Shown here: in pieces, positions 45,622 to 53,348 of the stretch | How the letters are laid out: every line of letters starts with the position of its first letter | Position numbering within the stretch: position 1 is the stretch's first letter | Source of the DNA: Deltaproteobacteria bacterium | GTDB lineage: Bacteria > Myxococcota > Kuafuiibacteriia > Kuafuiibacteriales > Kuafuiibacteriaceae | Direction of reading: 5' to 3' | Assembly (NCBI GenBank): GCA_016703535.1 | Contig: JADJBV010000001.1 | Location: 4,578,001 to 4,642,000 of the forward strand | DNA length: 64,000 bases | Notes under the pieces: generated by a model | The model's input: only the letters and a program-made list of their open reading frames with translations | What the model was told of the DNA's origin: nothing | The model's database searches: none | Translations under genes and position numbers: made by a program

Positions 45622-46556
45622 GGCGAGGCCTCCCGGCGGACGTCGAGGTCGAAGCAGAAGTGGTTGATGCCGGCGTTGCTGGTGGAGACCGCGAAGCTGA
45701 CGGTGGTGGTGCCGGTGGTCGGGGTGATCAACCCGACCGGTCGCCAGAGTTCCTCGAGGGGCAAGGTGAAGCGCTGGGGCAAGGCCTCCCCGATCGTCAC
45801 GTCGAAGTCGATGGGCGCCTTGGCCCGAACCGACCCATTTAGTGTATGGCCGGCCCGACCGGTGAGGCGCCCGGTCAGCGGCACCCGCGGATATTCGATG
45901 AGCAGGCGCCCCTGGCTGGGCGGGTGAGCCCACAGGCAATAACGTTGTTCGTAGTCCATGAAGTGCCACTCGGGGCCGACGTAGAACCACTCCGAGTCGT
46001 AGGGGCAGACCCACTTGCCCCGTTCACCCGGCCCCGCCGCCAACTCCCACTTGTTGCAGGGCACCCGAGCGCCGTCCTTTTCGTGAAAGACCCGGGCGTC
46101 GGCCAGGCGGGCGGTGAAGTCGTAGACCACCTCTTCACTTCGCAGGTTGCGGTAGCGGTCGACCACGATCCCGGGGGAAGGCGTGAGGCTCTCCTCCAAC
46201 TGCAAGCCAACTTGCAAAAAACCAGGCCGCAACTTTTCGGCGGCGCCGAACAGGCCCAACACCCAAACCCGCGGGTGGGGGCCCAGGTCCTCGTTGAGCG
46301 GATCCCGAGGCGACACCGGCCGAAGATCACCCAGGTGTTCCCGGGCCCGGGTCGCGAAAAACGGGGCGAGTACGATCAGGTCCCCGGCTTGGTGGCCGCG
46401 ACGAATGACCTCGGCCGCGGGGCCAAAAGCCTCAGCTGGAGGCCCCGGATCGTGGGTCAACCAAAAGCCGGTGCCGTAGAGCCCGGATCCGGCGGCCAAC
46501 ACCAAGGCCAGGCCACCGACGATCCGGCTCCTGGGTCTATCGGTCTCGGCTCCCAC
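45618..46556 (-). CDS. Membrane-anchored periplasmic protein coupled to GT39 gene
   Basis: 312 residues, GTG start. One N-terminal membrane segment (GGLALVLAAGSGLYGTGFWL) is followed by a periplasmic part with GDLIVLAPFFATRAREHL and PRVWVLGLFG. This resembles the extracytoplasmic portion found at the C-terminus of many PMT-like membrane proteins, which would explain why it precedes such an enzyme and overlaps it by GTGA. The remainder is beta-rich (VYDFTARLADARVF, WHFMDYEQRYCLW). No family name can be given. Confidence 0.72.
   Translation of the reverse strand: MGAETDRPRSRIVGGLALVLAAGSGLYGTGFWLTHDPGPPAEAFGPAAEVIRRGHQAGDLIVLAPFFATRAREHLGDLRPVSPRDPLNEDLGPHPRVWVLGLFGAAEKLRPGFLQVGLQLEESLTPSPGIVVDRYRNLRSEEVVYDFTARLADARVFHEKDGARVPCNKWELAAGPGERGKWVCPYDSEWFYVGPEWHFMDYEQRYCLWAHPPSQGRLLIEYPRVPLTGRLTGRAGHTLNGSVRAKAPIDFDVTIGEALPQRFTLPLEELWRPVGLITPTTGTTTVSFAVSTSNAGINHFCFDLDVRREASP
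46202..46215. repeat. GCAAGNNNNCTTGC palindrome, spacer CCAA
   Basis: Inside the GT39 partner gene, encoding L-Q-V-G-L-Q. Confidence 0.9.
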
Positions 46557-46614
46557 GGGCCCGGGGAAGCTAGAACGAGCCGCCCGGCTTGGCGAGGGTT
46601 AGTGTGGGCGGACC

Positions 46615-48126
46615 TCACAACTCGAGGGAGAGCCCGACGCCGATGCTGTAGTCGTCGACCGACTCGTAGCCGATCCCATCGGGGGTCGCCTGCCAGACCC
46701 GCCACCAGCGGGCGTTGATCGAAAAGACCGTATAAAGCGGCACCGAGGCCTGGGCGACGATCGCCGACTTGTCGTCGAGCTTGAAGAGGTCGTTTAGGCC
46801 CGCGACGTTGACCCGGTAATAAAAGGCCGAAAACTTCACGACCTGGAGCGCGGGCACTTCCAAGGTCAGGCGCAGGGTGCCGTCTTGGTTGTCGCCCGAG
46901 TAAGCGGTGTAGTCGCCGCCGACCACGGCGAAGTTGGGCAGGCCGGCCAGGAGCTCCAGGAAGACGCCGTTGCGGCCGGGCACGCCGTTGCCGTTGCACT
47001 CGAGATCGCCGCACAAAGATCGAAGTTTGGTCACCGAGGCCGCCGACGAGCCGGGCTGAAGGCGTTGGTAACGTTCGATCTCGTAGACGGTGTTGAAGTA
47101 CGGCGCCAAGTAGTCGCCCGCGACCCGCCGATATTCGGTGCGCAGGTCGACGGTCAGGGTGTCGATCGCCAAAGGCACCCGCAAGTTCCAGAGCACCCCC
47201 GCGTGCCAACCCCAACCCCCGCTCACTTGGCTCATCTTGTTGAGATCGGTGTAGGGCGTGATCGAAAAGAAGTCGGTGGAGAGCAGCTCGAGGCCGATGT
47301 CGACGCCGAGGAACACCAAGGCCCGCTCCCGGGTGACCAAGGGACGACCATGTTCGTCGTTCCGGATGCGGGTGGTGGTGATCGGCGAGTCGGGGGCGTC
47401 GGGGTTGGGGACCTGCACGGTTTCGGTGCCCAACTCGAAGGGCGCCTTGCCGTCGGCGAAGATCGAAGCGCCCAACACCAACTTTTTGGTCAACCAGGCC
47501 TCCTCTTCACCTTCCCCCATGGCCACCATCAACGGCCGAACGGTGAAGCGAGCCCCGACCAGGTAGGGATCGGCGAGGTCGTTGACCATCGCCTCACCGC
47601 CATACGCGTCGATGTTGACCGCTACGTTGAGGCCGGTGCGCCACTTGCTGGGATCGATGCCGTTGAAGTAGCGGTGCATGATCGTGCCGTGGCCCACTGT
47701 CAGGCCCGAAAGTTCACCGAGCCGCACGTAGTACGGGCCCTTCTTGTCCCACTGGCCGAGGTACACGTAGCGCAGCACCCGCAGCCAATCCGAAGGTTCG
47801 TCCCAGTCTTCGCGACGAAGGATGCCGCCGTAGTCGAGATCGTTTTGGGGATCGTTGTCGATCAGGCGCAAACGCAAGGGAACTTGCAGACCAAAACCCC
47901 AGTTCGATTGATCGAAGTTCAGGCGCAACGCCAAGGTGAGGAAGTAGTCGCCGCCCAAGCCGTTGAAGCCCAGCTCCCCTCCGAAGGTGGAGGGCGGCAG
48001 GTTGGACCGTTCGGCGTCGGCCATCTGAGCGACCTGCTCCCCCGTGACCTGGGCCACGGCCGCGCCAGGTAGGAGCAGCACCCCCAGGGCCAAAAGCGGG
48101 GTTCTCCGGAGAATGTTGCGCACCAT
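46615..48126 (-). CDS. Outer-membrane beta-barrel-like protein
   Basis: 503 residues. A signal peptide (residues 1-25, ending GAAVAQ) precedes repeated amphipathic strands with alternating aromatic residues (GGDYFLTLALRLNFDQ, WGFGLQVPLRLRL, PYYVRLGELSGLTVGHG, VVKFSAFYYRVN) and ends SIGVGLSLEL, as expected for a barrel with a hydrophobic C-terminal strand. A porin-like or surface barrel is likely; specificity is unknown. GGGAGG lies only 2 nt before ATG, too close for a normal Shine-Dalgarno. Confidence 0.8.
   Translation of the reverse strand: MVRNILRRTPLLALGVLLLPGAAVAQVTGEQVAQMADAERSNLPPSTFGGELGFNGLGGDYFLTLALRLNFDQSNWGFGLQVPLRLRLIDNDPQNDLDYGGILRREDWDEPSDWLRVLRYVYLGQWDKKGPYYVRLGELSGLTVGHGTIMHRYFNGIDPSKWRTGLNVAVNIDAYGGEAMVNDLADPYLVGARFTVRPLMVAMGEGEEEAWLTKKLVLGASIFADGKAPFELGTETVQVPNPDAPDSPITTTRIRNDEHGRPLVTRERALVFLGVDIGLELLSTDFFSITPYTDLNKMSQVSGGWGWHAGVLWNLRVPLAIDTLTVDLRTEYRRVAGDYLAPYFNTVYEIERYQRLQPGSSAASVTKLRSLCGDLECNGNGVPGRNGVFLELLAGLPNFAVVGGDYTAYSGDNQDGTLRLTLEVPALQVVKFSAFYYRVNVAGLNDLFKLDDKSAIVAQASVPLYTVFSINARWWRVWQATPDGIGYESVDDYSIGVGLSLEL
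47874..47887. repeat. GCAAGNNNNCTTGC palindrome, spacer GGAA
   Basis: Inside the barrel gene, encoding L-Q-V-P-L-R. Confidence 0.9.
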
Positions 48127-48137
48127 GACCTCCCGAT

Positions 48138-48143
48138 ACCCTA
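48138..48143 (-). promoter_or_regulatory. Candidate -10 hexamer TAGGGT for the barrel gene
   Basis: TANNNT type, 11 nt before the ATG on the minus strand, giving at most a 5-nt leader. Confidence 0.35.
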
Positions 48144-48230
48144 GCCCGATCGGCCTCGAACCACACCCCCCAGACCCCGGGTGAGCGCGGTCAAGAGCGG
48201 GGGTTCCTGGCGAGCAAGCGGCGGGGTGGC

Positions 48231-48236
48231 TAGACT
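48231..48236 (+). promoter_or_regulatory. Candidate -10 hexamer TAGACT, 6 nt before ATG
   Basis: TANNNT type, 6 nt upstream of the AgmX-domain gene and without a Shine-Dalgarno. Confidence 0.5.
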
Positions 48237-48242
48237 GAACCC

Positions 48243-48797
48243 ATGCCGCGAGGATCAGTCGCCGGAGCCCTCCTGGGCCTTCTGCTTTCCGTTTCGAGCG
48301 TCGCCGTGGCCGCGCCCGACGAAGACGCGGCCTTCAAGAAGCGCCTCTTGGCCTTGAAGCAAGCCAACCAAACCGTAGTCATCAAGATGGGGCCCAAGGA
48401 CGATCCCAACAACGTGCCCGTGCCCCAGATGGGCTCGGGGGTGGTGTTGGTCGCGGGCCATCGAAGTGGCATCTACACCCCGCCCCTGATCGAGCCGACC
48501 GACATCCTGTCGGTGGTCAACCAAAACATGAAGGACGTGCGGAGCTGCTACAAAAAACAGCTCGAAGAAGATCCCGAGTGGTCCGACGAGTTGATCGTCG
48601 ATCTGGCGGTCAAGAAGACCGGCCGGGTCAGCGAGATCTCCATCGCCCCGGGGCGGGTCAAGCGGGCCACCATCGGCCAGTGCCTGATGAGTATGGTGCC
48701 CAAGTGGAAGTTCCCGGAGTTCACCGGCGAAACCGACGACGGCGTCACCCAAGAGGTGGTCACCGCCAGCTTCCCGTTCTCCTTCTCCACCAAGTGA
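48243..48797 (+). CDS. Exported AgmX/PglI C-terminal-domain protein
   Basis: 184 residues. Signal peptide 1-23 (SSVAVAAPDE). Residues 85-175 match the short domain named from Myxococcus AgmX/PglI: VVNQNMKDVRSCYKKQLEE, then DLAVKKTGRVSEISI, IGQCLMSMVPKWKFPEF, with the two conserved Cys. This domain is TonB-C-like and occurs in motility and envelope proteins. The SGNH and GT61 genes follow, but with a separate -10-like element, so an operon is uncertain. Confidence 0.85.
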   Translation: MPRGSVAGALLGLLLSVSSVAVAAPDEDAAFKKRLLALKQANQTVVIKMGPKDDPNNVPVPQMGSGVVLVAGHRSGIYTPPLIEPTDILSVVNQNMKDVRSCYKKQLEEDPEWSDELIVDLAVKKTGRVSEISIAPGRVKRATIGQCLMSMVPKWKFPEFTGETDDGVTQEVVTASFPFSFSTK

Positions 48798-48808
48798 AGG
48801 GGCGCCCG

Positions 48809-48814
48809 TAGCCC
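48809..48814 (+). promoter_or_regulatory. Candidate -10 hexamer TAGCCC, 8 nt before ATG
   Basis: Spaced as in other putative leaderless genes; last base is C rather than T. Confidence 0.3.
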
Positions 48815-48822
48815 CGCCCTCC

Positions 48823-49629
48823 ATGCCTCATCGTTGGCTCTTCCTCGGCCTGGGCCTCGTCCTTGGAGGCGCGTGCCGTTGCCAAGAGCAAGTTGTCTTG
48901 CCCCCGATCCGGCACGCCCCGCCTTTGCCCCACGGAGGTTCGGTCTTCTTCGTCGGCAACAGCTTCTTCGCTTGGGACGGACACAACCTGCCCGAGTGGG
49001 TGAAGGCGTTGGGGGCCGCCGACGGCGTGGCGCTCGAGGTCGGCAGTGACATCGTGCCGGGCGACCGCCGGCTCGGCGAGTTCTTGAGTGACCCGACGGT
49101 GGTCGCGGCCTTGGCCTCTCGGCGATATCAGGTTTGGGTGTTGCAGGCCCATGAGCTCGAGCCCGTAGATCATCCGGCCGAATTCGAACGGGCGATCCGG
49201 GACTTCGACCGGGCGATCCGGGCCGCCGGGGGACGGACGGTGTTGTTCATGACCTGGGAGTTCCCGTGGCGTCGCTTTTTGCCCGAGCTGATTAGGGCCT
49301 ACGAGTCGATCGGTCAATCGTTGGCCTTGCCGATCATCCCGGCCGGTGAGATCTACGGAGATCTGGAACGAACGCCACCACCGGGTCTTCCGCCCTTTTT
49401 TTTGATCGCCGACCGGGACCACCCGGAAGGTGAACTCCACGAAAACGAGCTGGGCACGGCGGTCAACACCTTCGCCACCTACGGGATCCTGACGGGGCGA
49501 GATCCGCGGGGGCTGAACTTCACGACCCAAGGCGCCACCATCACCCCGGCGCTGATGGGCCTGCTTTCGGAGCGCGCCTGGGCGCGGGTCACCGAACGGC
49601 TGCCACGGCCGGCGGGGGCGCCGCTTTGA
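48823..49629 (+). CDS. SGNH-hydrolase-like lipoprotein
   Basis: 268 residues. A lipobox (LVLGGAC) follows the hydrophobic leader. The first block FFVGNSFFAWDGHNLPEW corresponds to the GDS/GNS nucleophile motif, with Ser after GN. Near the C-terminus DRDHPEGELHENELG resembles the catalytic D-x-x-H block; the overall layout is like DUF4886 SGNH proteins. It may be an envelope esterase or deacetylase. The stop overlaps the GT61 start (TTGA), suggesting the pair modifies the same glycan. Confidence 0.7.
   Translation: MPHRWLFLGLGLVLGGACRCQEQVVLPPIRHAPPLPHGGSVFFVGNSFFAWDGHNLPEWVKALGAADGVALEVGSDIVPGDRRLGEFLSDPTVVAALASRRYQVWVLQAHELEPVDHPAEFERAIRDFDRAIRAAGGRTVLFMTWEFPWRRFLPELIRAYESIGQSLALPIIPAGEIYGDLERTPPPGLPPFFLIADRDHPEGELHENELGTAVNTFATYGILTGRDPRGLNFTTQGATITPALMGLLSERAWARVTERLPRPAGAPL
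48888..48901. repeat. GCAAGNNNNCTTGC palindrome, spacer TTGT
   Basis: In the SGNH lipoprotein gene just after the lipobox, encoding E-Q-V-V-L-P. Confidence 0.9.
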
Positions 49630-50675
49630 AGATCTCTCTTCAGCCCTTGCTCCGGCCGCTGCAGCGCCGGTTGGGTCTGGGATCGATCCCCCAGATCACC
49701 CAGGTGGCCCGGCGGCGTCAGCAGCTGGCGCCGGAGGTGCGCGCGGTCCGGCCCCGGGCGGTGTTTTTGGACGGGCAGCTGGAGCGGATCGAAGCTTGGG
49801 CGTTTTTGGATCACCACCCTGGCCCCGACCTCTTGGGCGGCCAAGAGATCACCCACGGGGCCACCATCGGCTACGAGCTGGACGACGCACTGCTGCTCGA
49901 CGGCGTGCTGTATTGCGGCGGGGCCGAGGTCCACCTCCAACCCCGAAGCCAGCGGGTGCCCCAGCTGGTGGCCACCGAAGAACGAGCGGTCGGCGCCTTG
50001 TATTCGTCCACCGTCGGCAACACCTACTTCGGCAACTGGATCTTGGATGACCTGCCCAAGTATTTTTTGGCCGAGGCCCACGGACCGCCGGTGACCAGTC
50101 AGCCCCAAAAGGGCGGACACTACGCGGCCTACGAGGGGGCCCTGGGCCTGGCGCCACTGCGGGCCCAAGCCACCCACTTCCGCACGCTCCACTACTTCGA
50201 CGACGTCGGTCAGAACCCCGACAAACGCCGGCGCTTCGATCAGGTGAGCGCCCGACTCGCCGGCTCCACGCCAACTTCACCCCACCCCGGCGTGTTCATC
50301 GTCCGCGGTTTGGTGGGCGAACGGCGTTTGCTCCGTAACGAAGAAGATCTGGCCGAACGTTTGGCGGGGCGGCGTGGCTTTCGGATCTTGGATCCGATGC
50401 AGTCGAACTTGAGCGAAATTGTCGCCGCGTGCCGCGGAGCTCAGGTGGTGATGGGCGTGGAAGGCAGCGCCTTGGCCCATGGTGCCCTGTTTTTGGCCCC
50501 CGGGACCTGCATCTTTACGCTCCAGCCCCCACGGCGCTTTTGCACCGTGTTCAAAGACGTGGCCGATCGCCAAGGGGTGAAGTTTGCCTTTGTGGTGGGG
50601 ACGCCGGTCGGCCAAGACTTCAGCGTCGATGCCGACGAGGTCGAGCGGACCTTGGACCTGCTCACCGTTCTTTAG
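49626..50675 (+). CDS. Glycosyltransferase family 61-like protein
   Basis: 349 residues. The TTG at 49626 overlaps the upstream stop, which supports this start over later ones. GT61/DUF563 landmarks are present: NTYFGNWILDDLPKYFLA, HPGVFIVRGLVGERRLLRNE and VVMGVEGSALAHGALFLAPG. Members transfer sugars such as xylose or are linked to capsule synthesis; the product here is unknown. With the SGNH protein it suggests decoration and trimming of a surface polysaccharide. Confidence 0.87.
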   Translation: MKISLQPLLRPLQRRLGLGSIPQITQVARRRQQLAPEVRAVRPRAVFLDGQLERIEAWAFLDHHPGPDLLGGQEITHGATIGYELDDALLLDGVLYCGGAEVHLQPRSQRVPQLVATEERAVGALYSSTVGNTYFGNWILDDLPKYFLAEAHGPPVTSQPQKGGHYAAYEGALGLAPLRAQATHFRTLHYFDDVGQNPDKRRRFDQVSARLAGSTPTSPHPGVFIVRGLVGERRLLRNEEDLAERLAGRRGFRILDPMQSNLSEIVAACRGAQVVMGVEGSALAHGALFLAPGTCIFTLQPPRRFCTVFKDVADRQGVKFAFVVGTPVGQDFSVDADEVERTLDLLTVL

Positions 50676-50682
50676 GCCCCGC

Positions 50683-52059
50683 TCAGATCACCTGGCGCTT
50701 CTTGCGGGTGGCGCTCGGGGCGCTGCGGTGGGGCGCCCGGGGGACCCGCCCCTCGAGCGGCTCGATGCCGGCGATCCGTTCGTAGGCCACGACCCCGTCG
50801 CCTCCGTAGCTGCGGCCGAGCTCTTTCACCTCGACGCCCCCGTAGGGGTGTTCGTCGCGTTTGACCTGATCGCTGAGGCCCACGACCCGGAAGGTCTTGT
50901 CGCCGTGTTGCCGCTGATCGTTTTCGTCGGCGAACCGGATCCGAACGTCTTGCCCCTTCAACTTTTGGTAGCGGGCCAGGCTCTTGGCGTCGGGTCGTTG
51001 GGCCTCTTCGATGGCGGCGATCGAAGACATCTCCCAGGTGCCACCCCCGCCCGAGCCGAAGCACATGTCGTAGGCGACGACCCGGCCCTCTGGGTATTCG
51101 GGTGAAGGTTGGTCGACCCGATCGATGCTGGCCAGGTGACGGTGACCTTCTCGATCGGTGATCCAACACCGTTTGCCCGTGAAGTGACCCCACTGATGAG
51201 AGGCTTGGTAGTCGTAGTTTTTGGTCCGCAGGTGCAGGACGTCGGCCAAGACGCCGTAGCCACCAAAGCCGTCGATCTGGATGCTGCCGTCGGCGGTGGG
51301 CCAATAACGTCGAGCCTGGAGTTGGTGTGGATGGTTGGGGTCCGAGTAGGTGACCACTCCCCGGCGTTCGTCGAGATCCAAAAGTGCGATCGCGTGTGAG
51401 CTGCGGGCGCTGGTGGTCACGCACAACAGGGACAAGGTGTCGTCGTCACCGCGCAAGACTTCGGCCCGGATCCCGCCGCGGTCCCGCCAAAAGTGCGGCC
51501 GTTCGGCCCAGACCCCGACGTCGGCGTGCAGGCCATTCGCAACCTCATTCACCACTTGGGATAGGCTCCAGAAGTCGAGGCCCATCCGAGCGTCTTTGCC
51601 CAAACGGTGCCAAGCGTCGCCCACCAGGCGAGCCACCAGATCGTCGGCCTGCTGAAAAACGCTGGTGCTGCGCCCCAAGTGAGAGAAGGCGGCGTGGAGC
51701 ACGTTGACCGCGGTGGTCGAGGCACAGAGCCCGCCCTCGGGGATCAACAGGCCTCGTTGCCCCAAGCGCCAGTCGCTCTGCTGCAGAAGAGCGCCCTGCC
51801 GAACCAAGGCTTGGTAGTGATCGCGGATCGAGCCGGAGGCCCGGGCCCCGCCCTCCCCCTGGATCGGCGCCGTGGCAGGGATGGGCCGGGGCGCAGCGCC
51901 CGAATAACCATCGACCGTCGGCGCCACCGGCTGGCCGCCAACTCGAACGTCGAGCACCACCCGACCCTGCTGCAGGGCCTGGAGCAGCTCGGGGGCCACC
52001 GTCAGCTCCACCCGGAAGCCACCACCCCCGCGGTTACCCCTTACGACCGATGTAGACAT
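50683..52059 (-). CDS. Putative papain/C39-like cysteine peptidase, no signal peptide
   Basis: 458 residues from the ATG at 52059. Residues 105-122 read LIPEGGLCASTTAVNVLHAA, with Cys112 at a helix start as in papain-like and C39-like folds. His222 (SSHAIALLDLD) begins a later strand and Asp240 (VVTYSDPN) follows, giving a Cys-His-Asp order and spacing as in C39-like peptidases. N-terminal 100 residues are Gly/Pro-rich and may be a targeting or flexible region; the C-terminus is basic. Activity is inferred from motif order only. The motif CCGATGTAGACA overlaps the start codon. Confidence 0.6.
   Translation of the reverse strand: MSTSVVRGNRGGGGFRVELTVAPELLQALQQGRVVLDVRVGGQPVAPTVDGYSGAAPRPIPATAPIQGEGGARASGSIRDHYQALVRQGALLQQSDWRLGQRGLLIPEGGLCASTTAVNVLHAAFSHLGRSTSVFQQADDLVARLVGDAWHRLGKDARMGLDFWSLSQVVNEVANGLHADVGVWAERPHFWRDRGGIRAEVLRGDDDTLSLLCVTTSARSSHAIALLDLDERRGVVTYSDPNHPHQLQARRYWPTADGSIQIDGFGGYGVLADVLHLRTKNYDYQASHQWGHFTGKRCWITDREGHRHLASIDRVDQPSPEYPEGRVVAYDMCFGSGGGGTWEMSSIAAIEEAQRPDAKSLARYQKLKGQDVRIRFADENDQRQHGDKTFRVVGLSDQVKRDEHPYGGVEVKELGRSYGGDGVVAYERIAGIEPLEGRVPRAPHRSAPSATRKKRQVI
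52047..52058. promoter_or_regulatory. CCGATGTAGACA motif at the C39-like gene start
   Basis: Overlaps the start codon on the minus strand. It runs into the near-palindrome GTAGACATATGTATAC (52052-52067), which has one mismatch. Related sites lie at 16260 and 31923. Confidence 0.4.
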
Positions 52060-52208
52060 ATGTATACAAGGGCCAATATCGGCGGGAAACCGGCCGAGGT
52101 TGCGCCCTCTCCCCGGATCCTGAAATTGCCGAGCCAGAACCGGAGTGTGGGGCCCGGGTCCGGCTGGCAAGGTCGGCGCCGGAGGTGAACGATGCGGGGG
52201 GTCCACAG

Positions 52209-53306
52209 ATGAACCAGGTCCAACGCGGCGCCGAGGTCCTTGCCGATCCCCGTTGGGTGCGGCTGCAGCGCCGAGATCCCAGCGCCGACGGCGTCTTCTA
52301 CTTTGGGGTCGAGAGCACCGGGGTCTATTGCAAGCCAACTTGCAAATCCCGGGCACCCAAGCCGGAGAACGTCCACTTCTTTGACTCCCCGGCCGCCGCC
52401 GAGGCCGCCGGCTTTCGGGCCTGTCGCCGCTGCGAGCCCAACGTTGCGCCCAAACAGGAGCGCCAAGCCCAGGCCGTCGCCGAACTTTGCCGTTGGATCG
52501 AGGAGGCCGAGGTGCCCCCCAAACTCGCCGAGCTGGCGGCCCGAGTGGGCTGGAGCGTTGGTTATACTCAGCGGACCTTCTTGGCGATCACCGGCCTCAC
52601 CCCCAAGGCCTACGCCGCGGCTCGCCGGGTCGAACGGGCCAAGGTCGCCCTATCGTCCCAGGCCACCGTGACCGAAGCGATCTACGCCGCGGGCTTTTTG
52701 TCCTCGAGCCGCTTCTACGAAGGGGTAGCCGATCACCTGGGCATGAAGCCGAGTGAATATCGAAGTGGGGGAAAGAACCTGATCATCGACTACGCGATCG
52801 GACCTTGTCGATTGGGCCAGGTGTTGGTGGCCGCCACGCCCCGTGGGGTCTGCGCAATTTTGCTCGGCGACGACCAAGAGCCCCTGAAAAAAGAGTTGGC
52901 CGAACGTTTCCCCAAAGCTCAACGGGTCCCGGCGCCCGAGGCCCGGGCGGCGTTGTTGGCCCAAGTGGTGGCCTTGGTCGATCACCCGGCGGCCGGCTCG
53001 ACCTTGCCCCTCGACATCCAAGGCACGGCCTTTCAGCGGCGGGTCTGGGCCGTGCTTCAGACCCTGGCGCCGGGCCAGGTCACCACCTACTCGGAGTTGG
53101 CGGCGCGGATCGGCGCGCCCAAAGCGGTCCGGGCGGTGGCCGGGGCCTGCGGAAAAAATCCGGTGGCGGTGGCGGTCCCTTGCCACCGGGTGATCGGCGG
53201 CGACGGAAAGTTGACCGGCTATCGGTGGGGCTTGGCGCGTAAACAACAGTTGTTGGAGCTGGAAGGCGCAAAACTTGGTGAGGTTCGGAAGTCCCGCCCA
53301 AAGTAG
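52209..53306 (+). CDS. ada: Ada: methylphosphotriester sensor, AraC activator and O6-alkylguanine methyltransferase
   Basis: 365 residues (E. coli Ada 354), all domains intact. The N-Ada zinc site has Cys41, Cys45, Cys72 and Cys75 (GVYCKPTC, FRACRRC). An AraC-type HTH spans about 85-180 (WSVGYTQRTFLAITG, GFLSSSRFYEGVADHLGM). The C-terminal methyltransferase has the acceptor Cys325 in AVPCHRVI. Ada repairs alkylated DNA and, once methylated at the zinc site, activates its own regulon. A GTG 24 nt upstream is an alternative start. A GCAAGNNNNCTTGC palindrome overlies the codons for Cys41-Cys45. Confidence 0.95.
   Translation: MNQVQRGAEVLADPRWVRLQRRDPSADGVFYFGVESTGVYCKPTCKSRAPKPENVHFFDSPAAAEAAGFRACRRCEPNVAPKQERQAQAVAELCRWIEEAEVPPKLAELAARVGWSVGYTQRTFLAITGLTPKAYAAARRVERAKVALSSQATVTEAIYAAGFLSSSRFYEGVADHLGMKPSEYRSGGKNLIIDYAIGPCRLGQVLVAATPRGVCAILLGDDQEPLKKELAERFPKAQRVPAPEARAALLAQVVALVDHPAAGSTLPLDIQGTAFQRRVWAVLQTLAPGQVTTYSELAARIGAPKAVRAVAGACGKNPVAVAVPCHRVIGGDGKLTGYRWGLARKQQLLELEGAKLGEVRKSRPK
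52330..52343. repeat. GCAAGNNNNCTTGC palindrome, spacer CCAA, in the Ada zinc site
   Basis: Encodes C-K-P-T-C (residues 41-45), the methyl-acceptor/zinc motif. As these residues are family-conserved, the copy cannot be an insertion. Confidence 0.92.
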
Positions 53307-53327
53307 GCGGAGGCCCGGGCGCCGCCT
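53305..53327. terminator. Hairpin AGGCGG-N11-CCGCCT between convergent genes
   Basis: 6-bp stem starting in the ada stop region; the loop holds GCCCGGGC. Suits a bidirectional terminator for ada and the NRPS gene, without a T-tract. Confidence 0.4.
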
Positions 53328-53348
53328 CGATTGAAGTTGGGGCGGAGC

